A DNA stretch of 6,293 bases from Caulobacteraceae bacterium (GTDB lineage Bacteria > Pseudomonadota > Alphaproteobacteria > Caulobacterales > Caulobacteraceae): assembly GCA_013815405.1 (NCBI GenBank), contig JACDGF010000137.1, forward strand, positions 1 through 6,293, given 5' to 3'. Each line of letters begins with the position of its first letter. Position 1 is the stretch's first letter. Of this stretch, positions 1-6,272 are shown piece by piece. The position numbers and the translations under genes were made by a program. The notes under the pieces are model-generated. The model saw only the letters and a list, made by a program, of their open reading frames with translations, had not been told where the DNA came from and ran no database searches.

Positions 1-2001
1 CAGGGTGATGGGGGCGGAGCCGCCGGCGAGGCGGGCGCGGTAGACCTGGGTGGCTTCGAGGACGCGCATGACGTAGTCGCGGGTTTCGGAGAAGGGGATG
101 CATTCGATGAAGTCGACCGGGTCGGTGGAGGAGCTTCTGGGGTCGCCGCAGGTCGTCGACCATTGGACGGGGCGGCCGGGGCCGGCGTTGTAGGCGGCGG
201 CGGCCATGAGGTAGGAGCCGCTGAACTCATTCACCAGATCTCCCAGGAAGGCTGATCCGAGGCGCATGTTGTAGTCGGGATCGTCCAGTTCGTCGGCTTG
301 GTAGGGAAGGCCCAGGCGGCGTGCGACGCCCTGGGCGGTGGCGGGCATCAGCTGCATCATGCCCCTGGCCCCGGCGCCGGAGCGGGCGCGGGGATCGAAG
401 CTGCTCTCCTGGCGGGTGATGCCCAGGACGAAGGGGGCCTCGGGGGCGCCGAAGGCGGCCGGGGCGGTGCGGATGGGATAGCCTCGCTCTGGCAGGATGA
501 AGCCGCGCCGGGCGGCGTTGCGCACCACCCGCATGGCCGCCTCCTGATCGCCCCAGCCGCGGGTGAAATCCACCAGCAGGGCCTCCTCCTGGGCGCTCGG
601 CAGGGTCTCGGAGAGGGCGCCGACGAAGGCCTTGAAGGTGTCCCTGGCCCCGATCCCAGCGAGCAGGCGGGCGGCGCGGACCGGCTCGCGGCTCTCGAAG
701 CGGGCGGCGTCGGCCGGGGTGATCGGCGGGTCGCGGCCCAGCGTGATGACCGCGGCCCCGGCCTTGGCGGCGGCCAGCTGGCCGTAGAAGGTGGTGTAGT
801 ACTTGGCCGCCTCGGCATAGAAGCTCTGGGCCGCGATCGGATCGCCCAGGGCCTGCGCCGCCCGGCCCCGCCAATAGAGCGCCCGGCTCTGGGTCAGAGG
901 CGAGCGGCCGAGAGTCTGGAGGCGCGCGAAATGCTCGTCGGCGCTCCGGGCGTCCTTGAGCCTGACCAGCGCGATCCAGCCGGCCTGGAACGCCGCGTCG
1001 GCCCCGTCGGCGCCGGACGCCAGCCCCGAATGGGCGGCCGCGGCATAGGCGCCGGCGTAGTTTCCGGCCTCGAGGGCGGCGGCGACCAGGCTTCCGTGCT
1101 TCCACAGGCGCTCGGCGGCGGCTTGCTGGGGGAATGAAGCGGGCAGGCGGCCGACAAGCGAAACGGCGGCGGCGGTGTCGCCGTGGTCGCGCAGGCTGAT
1201 GATCCGTTCGTAGGCCAAGTCCGGCCCGGTTCTCAGATCGGCGGGCAGGGCAAGGATCAGCTTTGGCGCCGAAAGGTCTCCTCGGCGGACCGCCATCCGC
1301 GCCTGGGCCAGCGCCTGCTGCTCGGGCGGTAGGAACCGCAGCAGATCCTGCCCCGCCGGCCCCTGGGCGCCGTAGAGCAGCAGATCCTCGCGGGCGACGT
1401 GATCGGCTTGACCCAGAACGACACCGAAGCGCGCCAGAATGGCCGCCTGGGTGTCCTGGTCGAATATCAGGGTGCGCCAAGCCTTACGGATCAGGTCCGC
1501 GGCGGCCGAGGTCCCACCCGTGGCGCCGAGAGCCGTGGCCAGGGCCAAGGCGCCCCGGCCGGTCCGTGGCGCCTCGCCGCCGAACCAGGCGATTACTTGT
1601 CTTGGCCCCATCCCGGCCTGATCGAGCAGGGTCTCGGCCGCCATCTGACGGCGCACGGAACGGGGCCAGCCGGCCAGGTCGCGCCGCGCGTTGTCTGCCT
1701 CCAGGAAGCTCATCGAATCGGGCGCGGAGTCGGCCAGCGCCCATTGAGCAATCTTGCGGGCCACGGGATCCTGGAGACCCGCCGCCGCCGCGCGGATGCG
1801 GACCCCGTCGCCGACTTTGGCCGCCGCCAGGACCGCCGTGACCGCCTGGGCGTCCGACTGCGAGAGGTAGGGATCGGGGGCGGTGCGGGGAGTCGTCACC
1901 GCCGCCGGCGCATCGGATCCGAGGCCCCGCGCCGCCGCGAGTCCGGTCGCCGCCAGGATGATCGCGGCGGCGATCGACGTTCGCCTCGGCCGTTTTCTCA
2001 A
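1..2001 (-). CDS. slt: Soluble lytic murein transglycosylase, Slt70 type (3' end cut by window edge)
   Basis: Periplasmic enzyme that cleaves the MurNAc-GlcNAc bond of peptidoglycan, leaving 1,6-anhydro ends. The frame stays open for 667 codons to the left edge without a stop. I chose the TTG at 2001-1999: a GAGGGAG Shine-Dalgarno lies 7 nt upstream (2009-2015) and the protein then opens with a classic signal peptide, RKRPRR followed by a hydrophobic stretch ([15 protein letters not shown]). An in-frame GTG at 2100 is the next alternative and lacks this support. Residues about 40-500 are alanine-rich and helical, like the superhelical U/L region of Slt70. The catalytic SLT domain follows: [10 protein letters not shown] with the catalytic Glu at about 532, [10 protein letters not shown] at 547-556, and AAAYNAGPG with YNAG at 604-607. 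The next part, [18 protein letters not shown], is typical of the family. It is divergent from dapA. Family assignment is firm; the exact paralogue is not. Confidence 0.93.
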   Translation of the reverse strand, partial: MRKRPRRTSIAAAIILAATGLAAARGLGSDAPAAVTTPRTAPDPYLSQSDAQAVTAVLAAAKVGDGVRIRAAAAGLQDPVARKIAQWALADSAPDSMSFLEADNARRDLAGWPRSVRRQMAAETLLDQAGMGPRQVIAWFGGEAPRTGRGALALATALGATGGTSAAADLIRKAWRTLIFDQDTQAAILARFGVVLGQADHVAREDLLLYGAQGPAGQDLLRFLPPEQQALAQARMAVRRGDLSAPKLILALPADLRTGPDLAYERIISLRDHGDTAAAVSLVGRLPASFPQQAAAERLWKHGSLVAAALEAGNYAGAYAAAAHSGLASGADGADAAFQAGWIALVRLKDARSADEHFARLQTLGRSPLTQSRALYWRGRAAQALGDPIAAQSFYAEAAKYYTTFYGQLAAAKAGAAVITLGRDPPITPADAARFESREPVRAARLLAGIGARDTFKAFVGALSETLPSAQEEALLVDFTRGWGDQEAAMRVVRNAARRGFILPERGYPIRTAPAAFGAPEAPFVLGITRQESSFDPRARSGAGARGMMQLMPATAQGVARRLGLPYQADELDDPDYNMRLGSAFLGDLVNEFSGSYLMAAAAYNAGPGRPVQWSTTCGDPRSSSTDPVDFIECIPFSETRDYVMRVLEATQVYRARLAGGSAPITL

Positions 2002-2043
2002 TCGAGCGCTCCCTCGGGCGGCGCCTCGGACGATTCGTCCCGG

Positions 2044-2071
2044 TTGCGCCGGCGCGCGCCGGCGCCATAGT
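2044..2071 (+). promoter_or_regulatory. Weak promoter candidate for dapA-smpB
   Basis: TTGCGC at 2044-2049 and CATAGT at 2066-2071 are separated by 16 nt and sit 62 nt before the dapA start. Only the TTG of the -35 and four of six -10 positions match the general housekeeping consensus. The 20-bp palindrome falls across the spacer, which would suit an operator if the promoter is real. This is inference from a weak match. Confidence 0.25.
2046..2065. repeat. 20-bp perfect GC-only palindrome between slt and dapA
   Basis: Two adjacent copies of the 10-mer GCGCCGGCGC, which is itself self-complementary, give a perfect 20-bp dyad with no spacer. It lies in the 131-bp gap (2002-2132) between the divergent transglycosylase and dapA genes. 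It could be a regulator site, a hairpin in a dapA leader transcript, or a by-product of high GC content. No regulator can be named from sequence. Confidence 0.6.
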
Positions 2072-2132
2072 GTGCGACACGCTCCAGGCGCCGCAACCAC
2101 GCGCGGCGATATCACGGCCCTTCGCACCCAAA

Positions 2133-3017
2133 ATGCCATCGATTTTCTTCAAGGGCGTGTTCACGGCGCTGGTCACGCCGTTTCGGCAAGGGGCCGTGGA
2201 CGAGGGCGCCTTCACCGCCCTGGTCGAGCGCCAGATCGCCGCCGGCGTCCATGGCCTGGTGCCCATGGGCACGACCGGCGAGAGCGCGACCTTGAGCCGC
2301 GCCGAGCACGGGCGGGTGGTGGAACTCTGCGTCCAGGTCGCCCGTGGCCGGGTCCCGGTGATCGCCGGGGCCGGCTCCAATTCCACCGCGGAGGCGATCG
2401 TCCAGGCCCGCCACGCCGAGGCCGCCGGCGCCCAGGCCGCCCTGGTGGTGGCGCCCTACTACAATCGGCCCAGCCAGGAGGGCCTCTACCGCCACTATGC
2501 CGCGATCGGCGAGGCGGTCGACATCCCCATCGTCGTCTACAACGTCCCCGCGCGCGCCGGCGTCGACATCGCCGACGAGACCCTGGCCCGGCTCGCGGGC
2601 CTGCCCCATATCGTCGGGATCAAGGACGCCACGGGCGACATGGCCCGCATCAGCCTTCAGCGGCGGATGTGCGGCTCGGACTGGAACATGCTCTCGGGAG
2701 ACGATCCCAGCGCGCTCGGTTATATGGCGCACGGCGGCCACGGCTGCATTTCGGTGACCGCCAATGTCGCTCCGCGGGCGTGCGCGCGGTTCTTCGAAGC
2801 CTGCCTGGCCGGCGACTGGCCGGGCGCCTTGGCCCTTCAGGACCGGCTGATCGCCCTGCACAGAGCCCTCTTCCTCGACGCCTCGCCGGCCCCCACGAAG
2901 TTCGCCCTGGCGCATCTGGGGCTTTGCGCCGAAGACACCCGCCTGCCCATCGCCCCTTGCGCGGAGGCGGTGAAGCCCGGGCTCCTCGACGCTATGCGCG
3001 AAGCCGGCGTGATCTGA
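2133..3017 (+). CDS. dapA: 4-hydroxy-tetrahydrodipicolinate synthase
   Basis: Cytoplasmic class I aldolase that condenses pyruvate with aspartate semialdehyde, the first committed step to diaminopimelate and lysine. The 294-residue product is the normal length for the family. Key residues are all present: GTTGES with T47/T48, PYYNRP with Y110, [10 protein letters not shown] with Y136 and R141, and GIKDATGD with the Schiff-base lysine K164. These are each three positions later than E. coli T44/T45, Y107, Y133, R138 and K161. The ATG at 2133 was chosen because the protein then begins [17 protein letters not shown], as family members do. A GTG at 2070 would add 21 residues without similarity. 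No good Shine-Dalgarno precedes the ATG. The stop codon overlaps the smpB start, so the two genes are almost certainly one operon. Confidence 0.96.
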   Translation: MPSIFFKGVFTALVTPFRQGAVDEGAFTALVERQIAAGVHGLVPMGTTGESATLSRAEHGRVVELCVQVARGRVPVIAGAGSNSTAEAIVQARHAEAAGAQAALVVAPYYNRPSQEGLYRHYAAIGEAVDIPIVVYNVPARAGVDIADETLARLAGLPHIVGIKDATGDMARISLQRRMCGSDWNMLSGDDPSALGYMAHGGHGCISVTANVAPRACARFFEACLAGDWPGALALQDRLIALHRALFLDASPAPTKFALAHLGLCAEDTRLPIAPCAEAVKPGLLDAMREAGVI

Positions 3018-3475
3018 TGGCGGGCGGCAAGCTTATCGCCGAAAACCGCCGCGCGCGGTTCGACTATTTCCTGGAGGAGACCTTCGAGGCCGGCCTGATC
3101 CTCACCGGCTCGGAGATCAAGTCCCTGCGCCTCGGCAAGGCCAATATCGCTGAATCCTACGCCGCCGCGGACGGCCGCGAGCTGGCCCTGGTCAACGCCT
3201 ACATCCCCGAATACGGGCCGGCCAACCGGTTCAACCACGAGCCGCGCCGGCCCCGGCGCCTGCTGCTGCACCGCAAGCAGATCGACAAGCTCCTGGGCGC
3301 CGTGCGCCGCGACGGCCGCACCCTCGTCCCGACCCGGCTTTATTTCAACGACAAGGGCCTCGCCAAGTTGGAACTGGCCCTGGCCAAGGGCAAGTCCGCC
3401 CCGGACAAACGCGCCACGGTCGCGGAGCGGGACTGGAAGCGCGAGCAGGGGCGACTGATGCGGGATCGGGGGTAG
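3017..3475 (+). CDS. smpB: SsrA (tmRNA)-binding protein SmpB
   Basis: Partner of tmRNA in trans-translation: it binds the tRNA-like end of tmRNA and occupies the empty mRNA channel of stalled ribosomes. The product has 152 residues, normal for the family. Conserved blocks run from [19 protein letters not shown] and TGSEIKSLR, through NAYIPEY and [19 protein letters not shown], to [24 protein letters not shown]. The basic C-terminal tail ([22 protein letters not shown]) is the part that enters the mRNA path. The ATG shares its A with the last base of the dapA stop (TGATG), which implies coupled translation. A longer open frame extends upstream across dapA but has no SmpB similarity there, so 3017 is the start. 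Confidence 0.96.
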   Translation: MAGGKLIAENRRARFDYFLEETFEAGLILTGSEIKSLRLGKANIAESYAAADGRELALVNAYIPEYGPANRFNHEPRRPRRLLLHRKQIDKLLGAVRRDGRTLVPTRLYFNDKGLAKLELALAKGKSAPDKRATVAERDWKREQGRLMRDRG

Positions 3476-3500
3476 GGGGTGGCGCGAGAAGTCCCACGGG

Positions 3501-3530
3501 CTTGTCCATCATCGCCGAAAAGAGGACAAG
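3501..3530 (+). promoter_or_regulatory. Inverted repeat upstream of hicB reaching its ribosome binding site
   Basis: CTTGTCC (3501-3507) and GGACAAG (3524-3530) form a perfect 7-bp inverted repeat with a 16-nt spacer. CCA (3494-3496) and TGG (3531-3533) could extend it past a 4-nt bulge. The likely Shine-Dalgarno of hicB, AGAGGA at 3521-3526, overlaps the start of the right arm. It could be a DNA operator for the toxin-antitoxin complex, since arm centres are about 23 bp apart (near two helical turns), or an mRNA hairpin limiting hicB translation. Position and symmetry are visible; function is inferred. Confidence 0.4.
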
Positions 3531-3535
3531 TGGTC

Positions 3536-3775
3536 ATGACCCAAGTCATCGTCGTCAAAGCTGCATTCGATCCCGATGCGGGTGTCTGGTACACCGAGTC
3601 CAGCGACATCCACGGTCTGCGGATCGAAGCCTGCACGTTGGACGCCTTGGTGGCGCGCATCCCCGGCGCTATCCAGGATCTCCTCGAGGATGGGGATGGT
3701 TCGGACGCGATCGATATCCCTATCGAAGTCATCGCGCACGCCAGTACTCGGCTTCGGATTCCCGAACGGGCGTGA
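3536..3775 (+). CDS. hicB: DUF1902/HicB-like antitoxin
   Basis: Probable antitoxin that binds and blocks the HicA RNase encoded next to it. The 79-residue product reads as a DUF1902-type, partial RNase H-like HicB fold: VIVVKAAFDPDAGVWYTESS, then DIHGLRIEACTLDALVARIPGAIQDLLE, then a short acidic linker and a final strand, IPIEVIAHASTRLRI. I see no C-terminal helix-turn-helix or ribbon-helix-helix, so it may not bind DNA by itself. The ATG at 3536 has an AGAGGA Shine-Dalgarno 9 nt upstream; a GTG at 3479 in the same frame would add 19 unrelated residues. The gene overlaps hicA by 4 bp, so antitoxin and toxin are translationally coupled, with the antitoxin first, the reverse of E. coli hicAB. 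Family call is good; activity is inferred. Confidence 0.82.
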   Translation: MTQVIVVKAAFDPDAGVWYTESSDIHGLRIEACTLDALVARIPGAIQDLLEDGDGSDAIDIPIEVIAHASTRLRIPERA

Positions 3776-3966
3776 GCGGCTACACTCCGCGCGTGAAGGC
3801 CATTTTGAAAGACGCTGGCTGCCGCCTCGTGCGGCAAGGCAGGGGCGACCACGAAATTTGGGAGAGCCCCATTAATGGCCGGCGATTCACGGTGGACGGT
3901 GACATTCTCTCCAAGCACACCGCCAATGGAACGCTGAAGGATGCCGGTCTTCCCAAGCAGTTCTGA
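3772..3966 (+). CDS. hicA: HicA-type mRNA interferase toxin
   Basis: Small toxin of the HicA family, which has a double-stranded-RNA-binding-like fold and cleaves mRNA independently of the ribosome in characterised members. The 64-residue product has the family layout: a first helix (RVKAILKDAGCRLVRQ), the active-site block GRGDHEIW with the presumed catalytic histidine at 27, a strand pair (NGRRFTVDGD), and the C-terminal signature LSKHTANGTLKDAGL. The start is the GTG inside the hicB stop (GTGA, 4-bp overlap). Upstream of it, the same frame reads only antisense-like sequence. Codons such as AAA, TTT, ATT and AAT are commoner here than in dapA or smpB, which hints at horizontal acquisition. 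The toxin appears intact. Confidence 0.86.
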   Translation: MSGYTPRVKAILKDAGCRLVRQGRGDHEIWESPINGRRFTVDGDILSKHTANGTLKDAGLPKQF

Positions 3967-3982
3967 CCGGCGCGATTGCGGC

Positions 3983-4075
3983 CTATCGATATTCGGCCCC
4001 GGCGCGGCGACCCAGTCCCTCGGCCAGGATCGTTGTCACCAGCATCTTCGGCGAGACGCCCGCGCGGTTACCCGC
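3983..4075 (-). other. Coding-like tail between hicA and udg, possible ribbon-helix-helix remnant
   Basis: In the 101-bp convergent gap the minus strand reads NRAGVSPKMLVTTILAEGLG, then RRAGAEYR and a TAG stop (3983-3985), in a frame different from udg. The GVSxxxLVTTILAEGLGRR pattern resembles the second helix of ribbon-helix-helix domains such as those at the end of HicB/Arc-type antitoxins. Further upstream this frame becomes Arg/Ser/Cys-rich noise inside udg and meets a stop at 4127-4129, so no complete gene is present. It may be a remnant or chance. The rest of 3967-4067 shows no hairpin-plus-T-run terminator. Confidence 0.25.
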
Positions 4076-4712
4076 CCTGCAGCAACTCCCGCGCCCGTTC
4101 GAACACCGCCTCGAACATCGCCGTCGTCAGGCGCCCGGTGTTCGTGTTGAGCCGGGAGCAGTGATAGCTGTTGATCAGCCGGTAGCGACCGGCCAGAGTC
4201 TCGGCGCCATGGCCCGGCGCGCCGGCGGAAGCGGTCAAGCCCAACGCCCTCGTCACATTGCGCCGCGCCACGTCACCGAGGGTTACGATGAGCTCGAGTT
4301 CGGGGAGGGCGGCGATGCGGGCGGCGAGGAAGGGTCTACAGGCGGCTTCCTCGGAGGTGATCGGCTTGTTGCCGGGTGGAGCGCAGCGCACGGCATTGGT
4401 GATCATGCAGTCGACGAGTTCCAGGCCGTCGTCGATCCTGGCCTCGTAACGACCCCGGGCGAATCCGGTCTTGATCAGGGTTTCGTAGAGCAGGACGCCG
4501 GCGAAATCGCCGGTGAACGGTCGCCCGGTGCGATTGGCCCCCTGACGGCCGGGCGCCAGGCCGACCACCAGCAGCCGGGCGTTCGCGTCGCCGAAGGACG
4601 GCGCGGGGCCATTGAACCAGGCCGGGTGGGTCGCCTGGTTCTGGGTGCGATAGGCCACGAGGCGCGGACAGATCGGGCAATCGCGCGGCGGGTCTGGGGC
4701 GACGGCTTGCAC
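4068..4712 (-). CDS. Uracil-DNA glycosylase, family 5 (UDGb)-like, iron-sulfur type
   Basis: Base-excision repair enzyme that removes uracil and related deaminated bases from DNA. The 214-residue product has four cysteines placed for a 4Fe-4S cluster: C12 and C15 (DCPICPRL), C110 (NAVRCAPPGNKP) and C125. Motif A at 51-69 is GLAPGRQGANRTGRPFTGD; GLAP with GANRTGR is characteristic of UDGb and differs from the family 4 GEGPG form. Motif B at 182-194 is SYHCSRLNTNTGR, with Cys where HPS is commoner. The start is a GTG at 4712 with GAGGAG 9 nt upstream (4722-4727), located inside the end of the preceding NYN gene. Only 6 bp separate the two, so they form an operon. Family 5 is favoured over family 4 on motif A; substrate range cannot be read from sequence. 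Confidence 0.9.
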   Translation of the reverse strand: MQAVAPDPPRDCPICPRLVAYRTQNQATHPAWFNGPAPSFGDANARLLVVGLAPGRQGANRTGRPFTGDFAGVLLYETLIKTGFARGRYEARIDDGLELVDCMITNAVRCAPPGNKPITSEEAACRPFLAARIAALPELELIVTLGDVARRNVTRALGLTASAGAPGHGAETLAGRYRLINSYHCSRLNTNTGRLTTAMFEAVFERARELLQGG

Positions 4713-4718
4713 GCAAAC

Positions 4719-5288
4719 CTACTCCTCGCTCCGCGCCTCCGGGGCGAACCTCGGCGTTCGGGCCGGGCGGCCGATGACATCCGCCAGATCGGCGAGGTCG
4801 ACGAAGGAATCGGCTTGGCGGCGCAAATCGTCCGACGCCATCGGCGGCTGCGACTTGACCGTCGAGACCACGGTCACCCGCACGCCCTTACGTTGCAGCG
4901 CCTCGACGGCGCAGCGGAAATCGCCATCGCCGGAAAACAGCACCATGTGGTCGGCGCGGGGCGCGATCTCCAGCATGTCGACGGCGATCTCCACCCCCAT
5001 GTCGCCGCGCCAGCGCTTGCGCCCCTCACGGTCGGTGTATTCCCGCGCCGGCTTGGTGACGAGGGTGAAGCCGTTGTAGTCCAGCCAGTCGGCCAGGGGG
5101 CGGATCGGCGAATAGTCCTGATCCTCCACCAGGGCGGTGTAATAATAGGCGCGGATGAGCAGGCCGCGCTGGCGGAACTCGTCGAGCAGCTTCTTGTAGT
5201 CGATGTCGAAGCCGAGGCTCCTGGCGGCGGAAAACAGGTTGGCCCCGTCGATGAACAGCGCCAAGCGATCGGTCGGATAGAAGGTCAT
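4719..5288 (-). CDS. NYN domain (LabA/DUF88-type) putative nuclease
   Basis: The 189-residue protein is a single NYN domain, a PIN-like fold whose acidic pocket is expected to bind a metal and cut RNA. Visible acidic motifs are ALFIDGANLF with D14, WRGDMGVEIAVDM with D96 and D104, and LFSGDGDF with D121 and D123. The last 20 residues are polar and probably disordered. The ATG at 5288 is supported by GAAGGA 9 nt upstream (5298-5303) and an N-terminus (MTFYPTDRLALFIDGANL) that leads straight into the domain; a longer upstream extension is AT-rich and unrelated. It is the first gene of a two-gene operon with the uracil-DNA glycosylase and is divergent from folK. The fold call is strong; the physiological substrate is unknown. 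Confidence 0.9.
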   Translation of the reverse strand: MTFYPTDRLALFIDGANLFSAARSLGFDIDYKKLLDEFRQRGLLIRAYYYTALVEDQDYSPIRPLADWLDYNGFTLVTKPAREYTDREGRKRWRGDMGVEIAVDMLEIAPRADHMVLFSGDGDFRCAVEALQRKGVRVTVVSTVKSQPPMASDDLRRQADSFVDLADLADVIGRPARTPRFAPEARSEE

Positions 5289-5303
5289 GGCCGTAAATCC
5301 TTC

Positions 5304-5326
5304 AATCAAAATAGATAAATCAAAAT
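5304..5326. repeat. 9-bp direct repeat in AT-rich divergent control region
   Basis: AATCAAAAT occurs at 5304-5312 and again at 5318-5326, separated by AGATA, giving a 14-bp period. The surrounding 5289-5340 is strikingly AT-rich for this GC-rich window and lies between the divergent NYN and folK genes. It probably holds promoters for one or both genes. No convincing -35/-10 pair could be fixed. Function as a regulator site is inference. Confidence 0.45.
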
Positions 5327-5340
5327 TCCTGGACGACGCG

Positions 5341-5826
5341 GTGATCGTCGCCCTAGGGTCAAATCTTACCGGCGAATTCCTTTCATGCCACGCGCTGCTT
5401 GACGCGGCCGGCGCGCGCTTCGCGGGCGTGGGCCTGCCCATTCTGCGCCAATCGGGCTGGTGGCGCTCGCGGGCCTGGCCCGATCCCAGTCAACCTGACT
5501 ATCTCAATGGCGTCGCCCTTGTCGAGACGGCCCTTGGACCGGCGGAGGTGATGGCCCGCTTGCTGGCCCTCGAAGCCGCTTTTGGCCGCCGGCGTGGCGA
5601 GGCTAACGCCGCTCGCACCCTGGATCTCGATCTCATCGCCCACGGGCGGCGGGTGATGGACGAGCCCGGCCTGACCCTTCCCCACCCCAGGGCTCATGAG
5701 CGCCTTTTCGTCATGGGGCCGCTGGCGCGGATCGCGCCGGGTTGGGTTCATCCGATCGTCGGCGAGACCGCCAAGGAGCTGGCCGGGCGAGCGACGATCG
5801 GGCGGAGCGCTCGGCTGGAGGTTTGA
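5341..5826 (+). CDS. folK: 2-amino-4-hydroxy-6-hydroxymethyldihydropteridine pyrophosphokinase (HPPK)
   Basis: Cytoplasmic folate-pathway enzyme that transfers pyrophosphate from ATP to 6-hydroxymethyl-7,8-dihydropterin. Family motifs in order: VIVALGSNL at the N-terminus, WPDPSQPDYLNGVALVET around 46-63, FGRRR at 81-85, ARTLDLDLIAHG with R92 and the Mg-binding D95 and D97, and LPHPRAHERLFVMGPL with H115 and R121. With the GTG at 5341 as start, the product has 161 residues, and R92, D95, D97, H115 and R121 fall at the E. coli numbers. An ATG at 5287 would give 179 residues, but its added leader is AT-rich and Lys/Ile-rich, unlike the family. It would also overlap the divergent NYN start codon and has a purine-rich motif only 2 nt upstream. 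GTG 5341 has only a weak GGA 7 nt upstream, so the start is not settled. Identity is secure. Confidence 0.93.
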   Translation: MIVALGSNLTGEFLSCHALLDAAGARFAGVGLPILRQSGWWRSRAWPDPSQPDYLNGVALVETALGPAEVMARLLALEAAFGRRRGEANAARTLDLDLIAHGRRVMDEPGLTLPHPRAHERLFVMGPLARIAPGWVHPIVGETAKELAGRATIGRSARLEV

Positions 5827-5844
5827 CGTCACGCCCATGCGGCG

Positions 5845-5873
5845 TTGCACAATCGTTCCGCGATCACTAGTTT
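5845..5873 (+). promoter_or_regulatory. Candidate promoter for rpoZ
   Basis: TTGCAC at 5845-5850 and TAGTTT at 5868-5873 are spaced by 17 nt within the 80-bp gap between folK and rpoZ, ending 33 nt before the rpoZ start. The -35 matches well and the -10 is poor (about three of six). No terminator is visible after folK, so read-through transcription is also possible. Confidence 0.3.
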
Positions 5874-5906
5874 GGAACTCTCCACGCTTCATCCCCGCGA
5901 GAATCC

Positions 5907-6266
5907 ATGGCCCGCGTCACCGTCGAAGACTGCGTCACCCGCGTCCCCAACCGCTTCAACCTGGTTCTTCTGGCCGCCAATCGCGCCCGCGCGATCGCCG
6001 CCGGCGGCCCGCTCATGCTGGATCGGGACAACGACAAGAACCCGGTCGTCGCCTTGCGAGAGATCGCCGAGGACATGGTCGATGCGACGGACCTGCGCGA
6101 GACCCTGATCGCCAGCCTTCAGCGCGTGGACGAGCATTCAGAAGCGGAGGAGGAAGCCGAAACCCTGGCCCTCATTTCCGACCCCACCCACGTGCAGATG
6201 AGCGAGCAGGAGTTGGTGCGGGCTTTGCAGAGCGACCGCGATGGCGGCCAGGAGGAGCGCTACTGA
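5907..6266 (+). CDS. rpoZ: DNA-directed RNA polymerase subunit omega
   Basis: Omega subunit, which binds the C-terminal part of beta-prime, helps assemble RNA polymerase and in many proteobacteria forms part of a ppGpp-binding site. The 119-residue product opens with [20 protein letters not shown] and continues [14 protein letters not shown], then [14 protein letters not shown], matching the E. coli MARVTVQDAV / NRFDLVLVAARRAR / ENDKTTVIALREIEEG pattern. After about residue 75 comes a long acidic, Glu-rich tail ([10 protein letters not shown] and on), making it longer than the 91-residue E. coli protein, as is usual in alphaproteobacteria. The ATG at 5907 aligns with the family start. A GAATC site (GANTC, the CcrM methylation target in Caulobacterales) lies at 5901-5905, one base before the start. 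The likely (p)ppGpp synthetase gene follows immediately. Confidence 0.95.
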   Translation: MARVTVEDCVTRVPNRFNLVLLAANRARAIAAGGPLMLDRDNDKNPVVALREIAEDMVDATDLRETLIASLQRVDEHSEAEEEAETLALISDPTHVQMSEQELVRALQSDRDGGQEERY

Positions 6267-6272
6267 GCCGCG

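Noticed and set aside
227..1480. 417-residue open frame on the minus strand, and a 279-residue one on the plus strand at 298-1137
   Set aside because: Both are Arg/Gly/Pro-rich shadows of the transglycosylase frame, which carries the SLT catalytic motifs through the same bases.
2070..2080. Short inverted repeat GTGT-GCG-ACAC before dapA
   Set aside because: Only 4-bp arms, expected often by chance; not enough to call an operator.
2112..2915. 267-residue minus-strand open frame opposite dapA
   Set aside because: dapA on the plus strand has every catalytic residue; the antisense frame has no recognisable domain.
1883..3475. 530-residue plus-strand frame ending at the smpB stop
   Set aside because: Only its last 152 residues resemble a protein (SmpB); the rest lies antisense to slt and out of frame across dapA.
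3476..3500. Terminator after smpB
   Set aside because: G-rich tract without a matching C-rich arm and T run; no intrinsic terminator can be supported.
4161..5318. 385-residue plus-strand open frame
   Set aside because: It is antisense to the udg and NYN genes, both of which show complete family motifs; its composition is typical of a GC-rich shadow frame.
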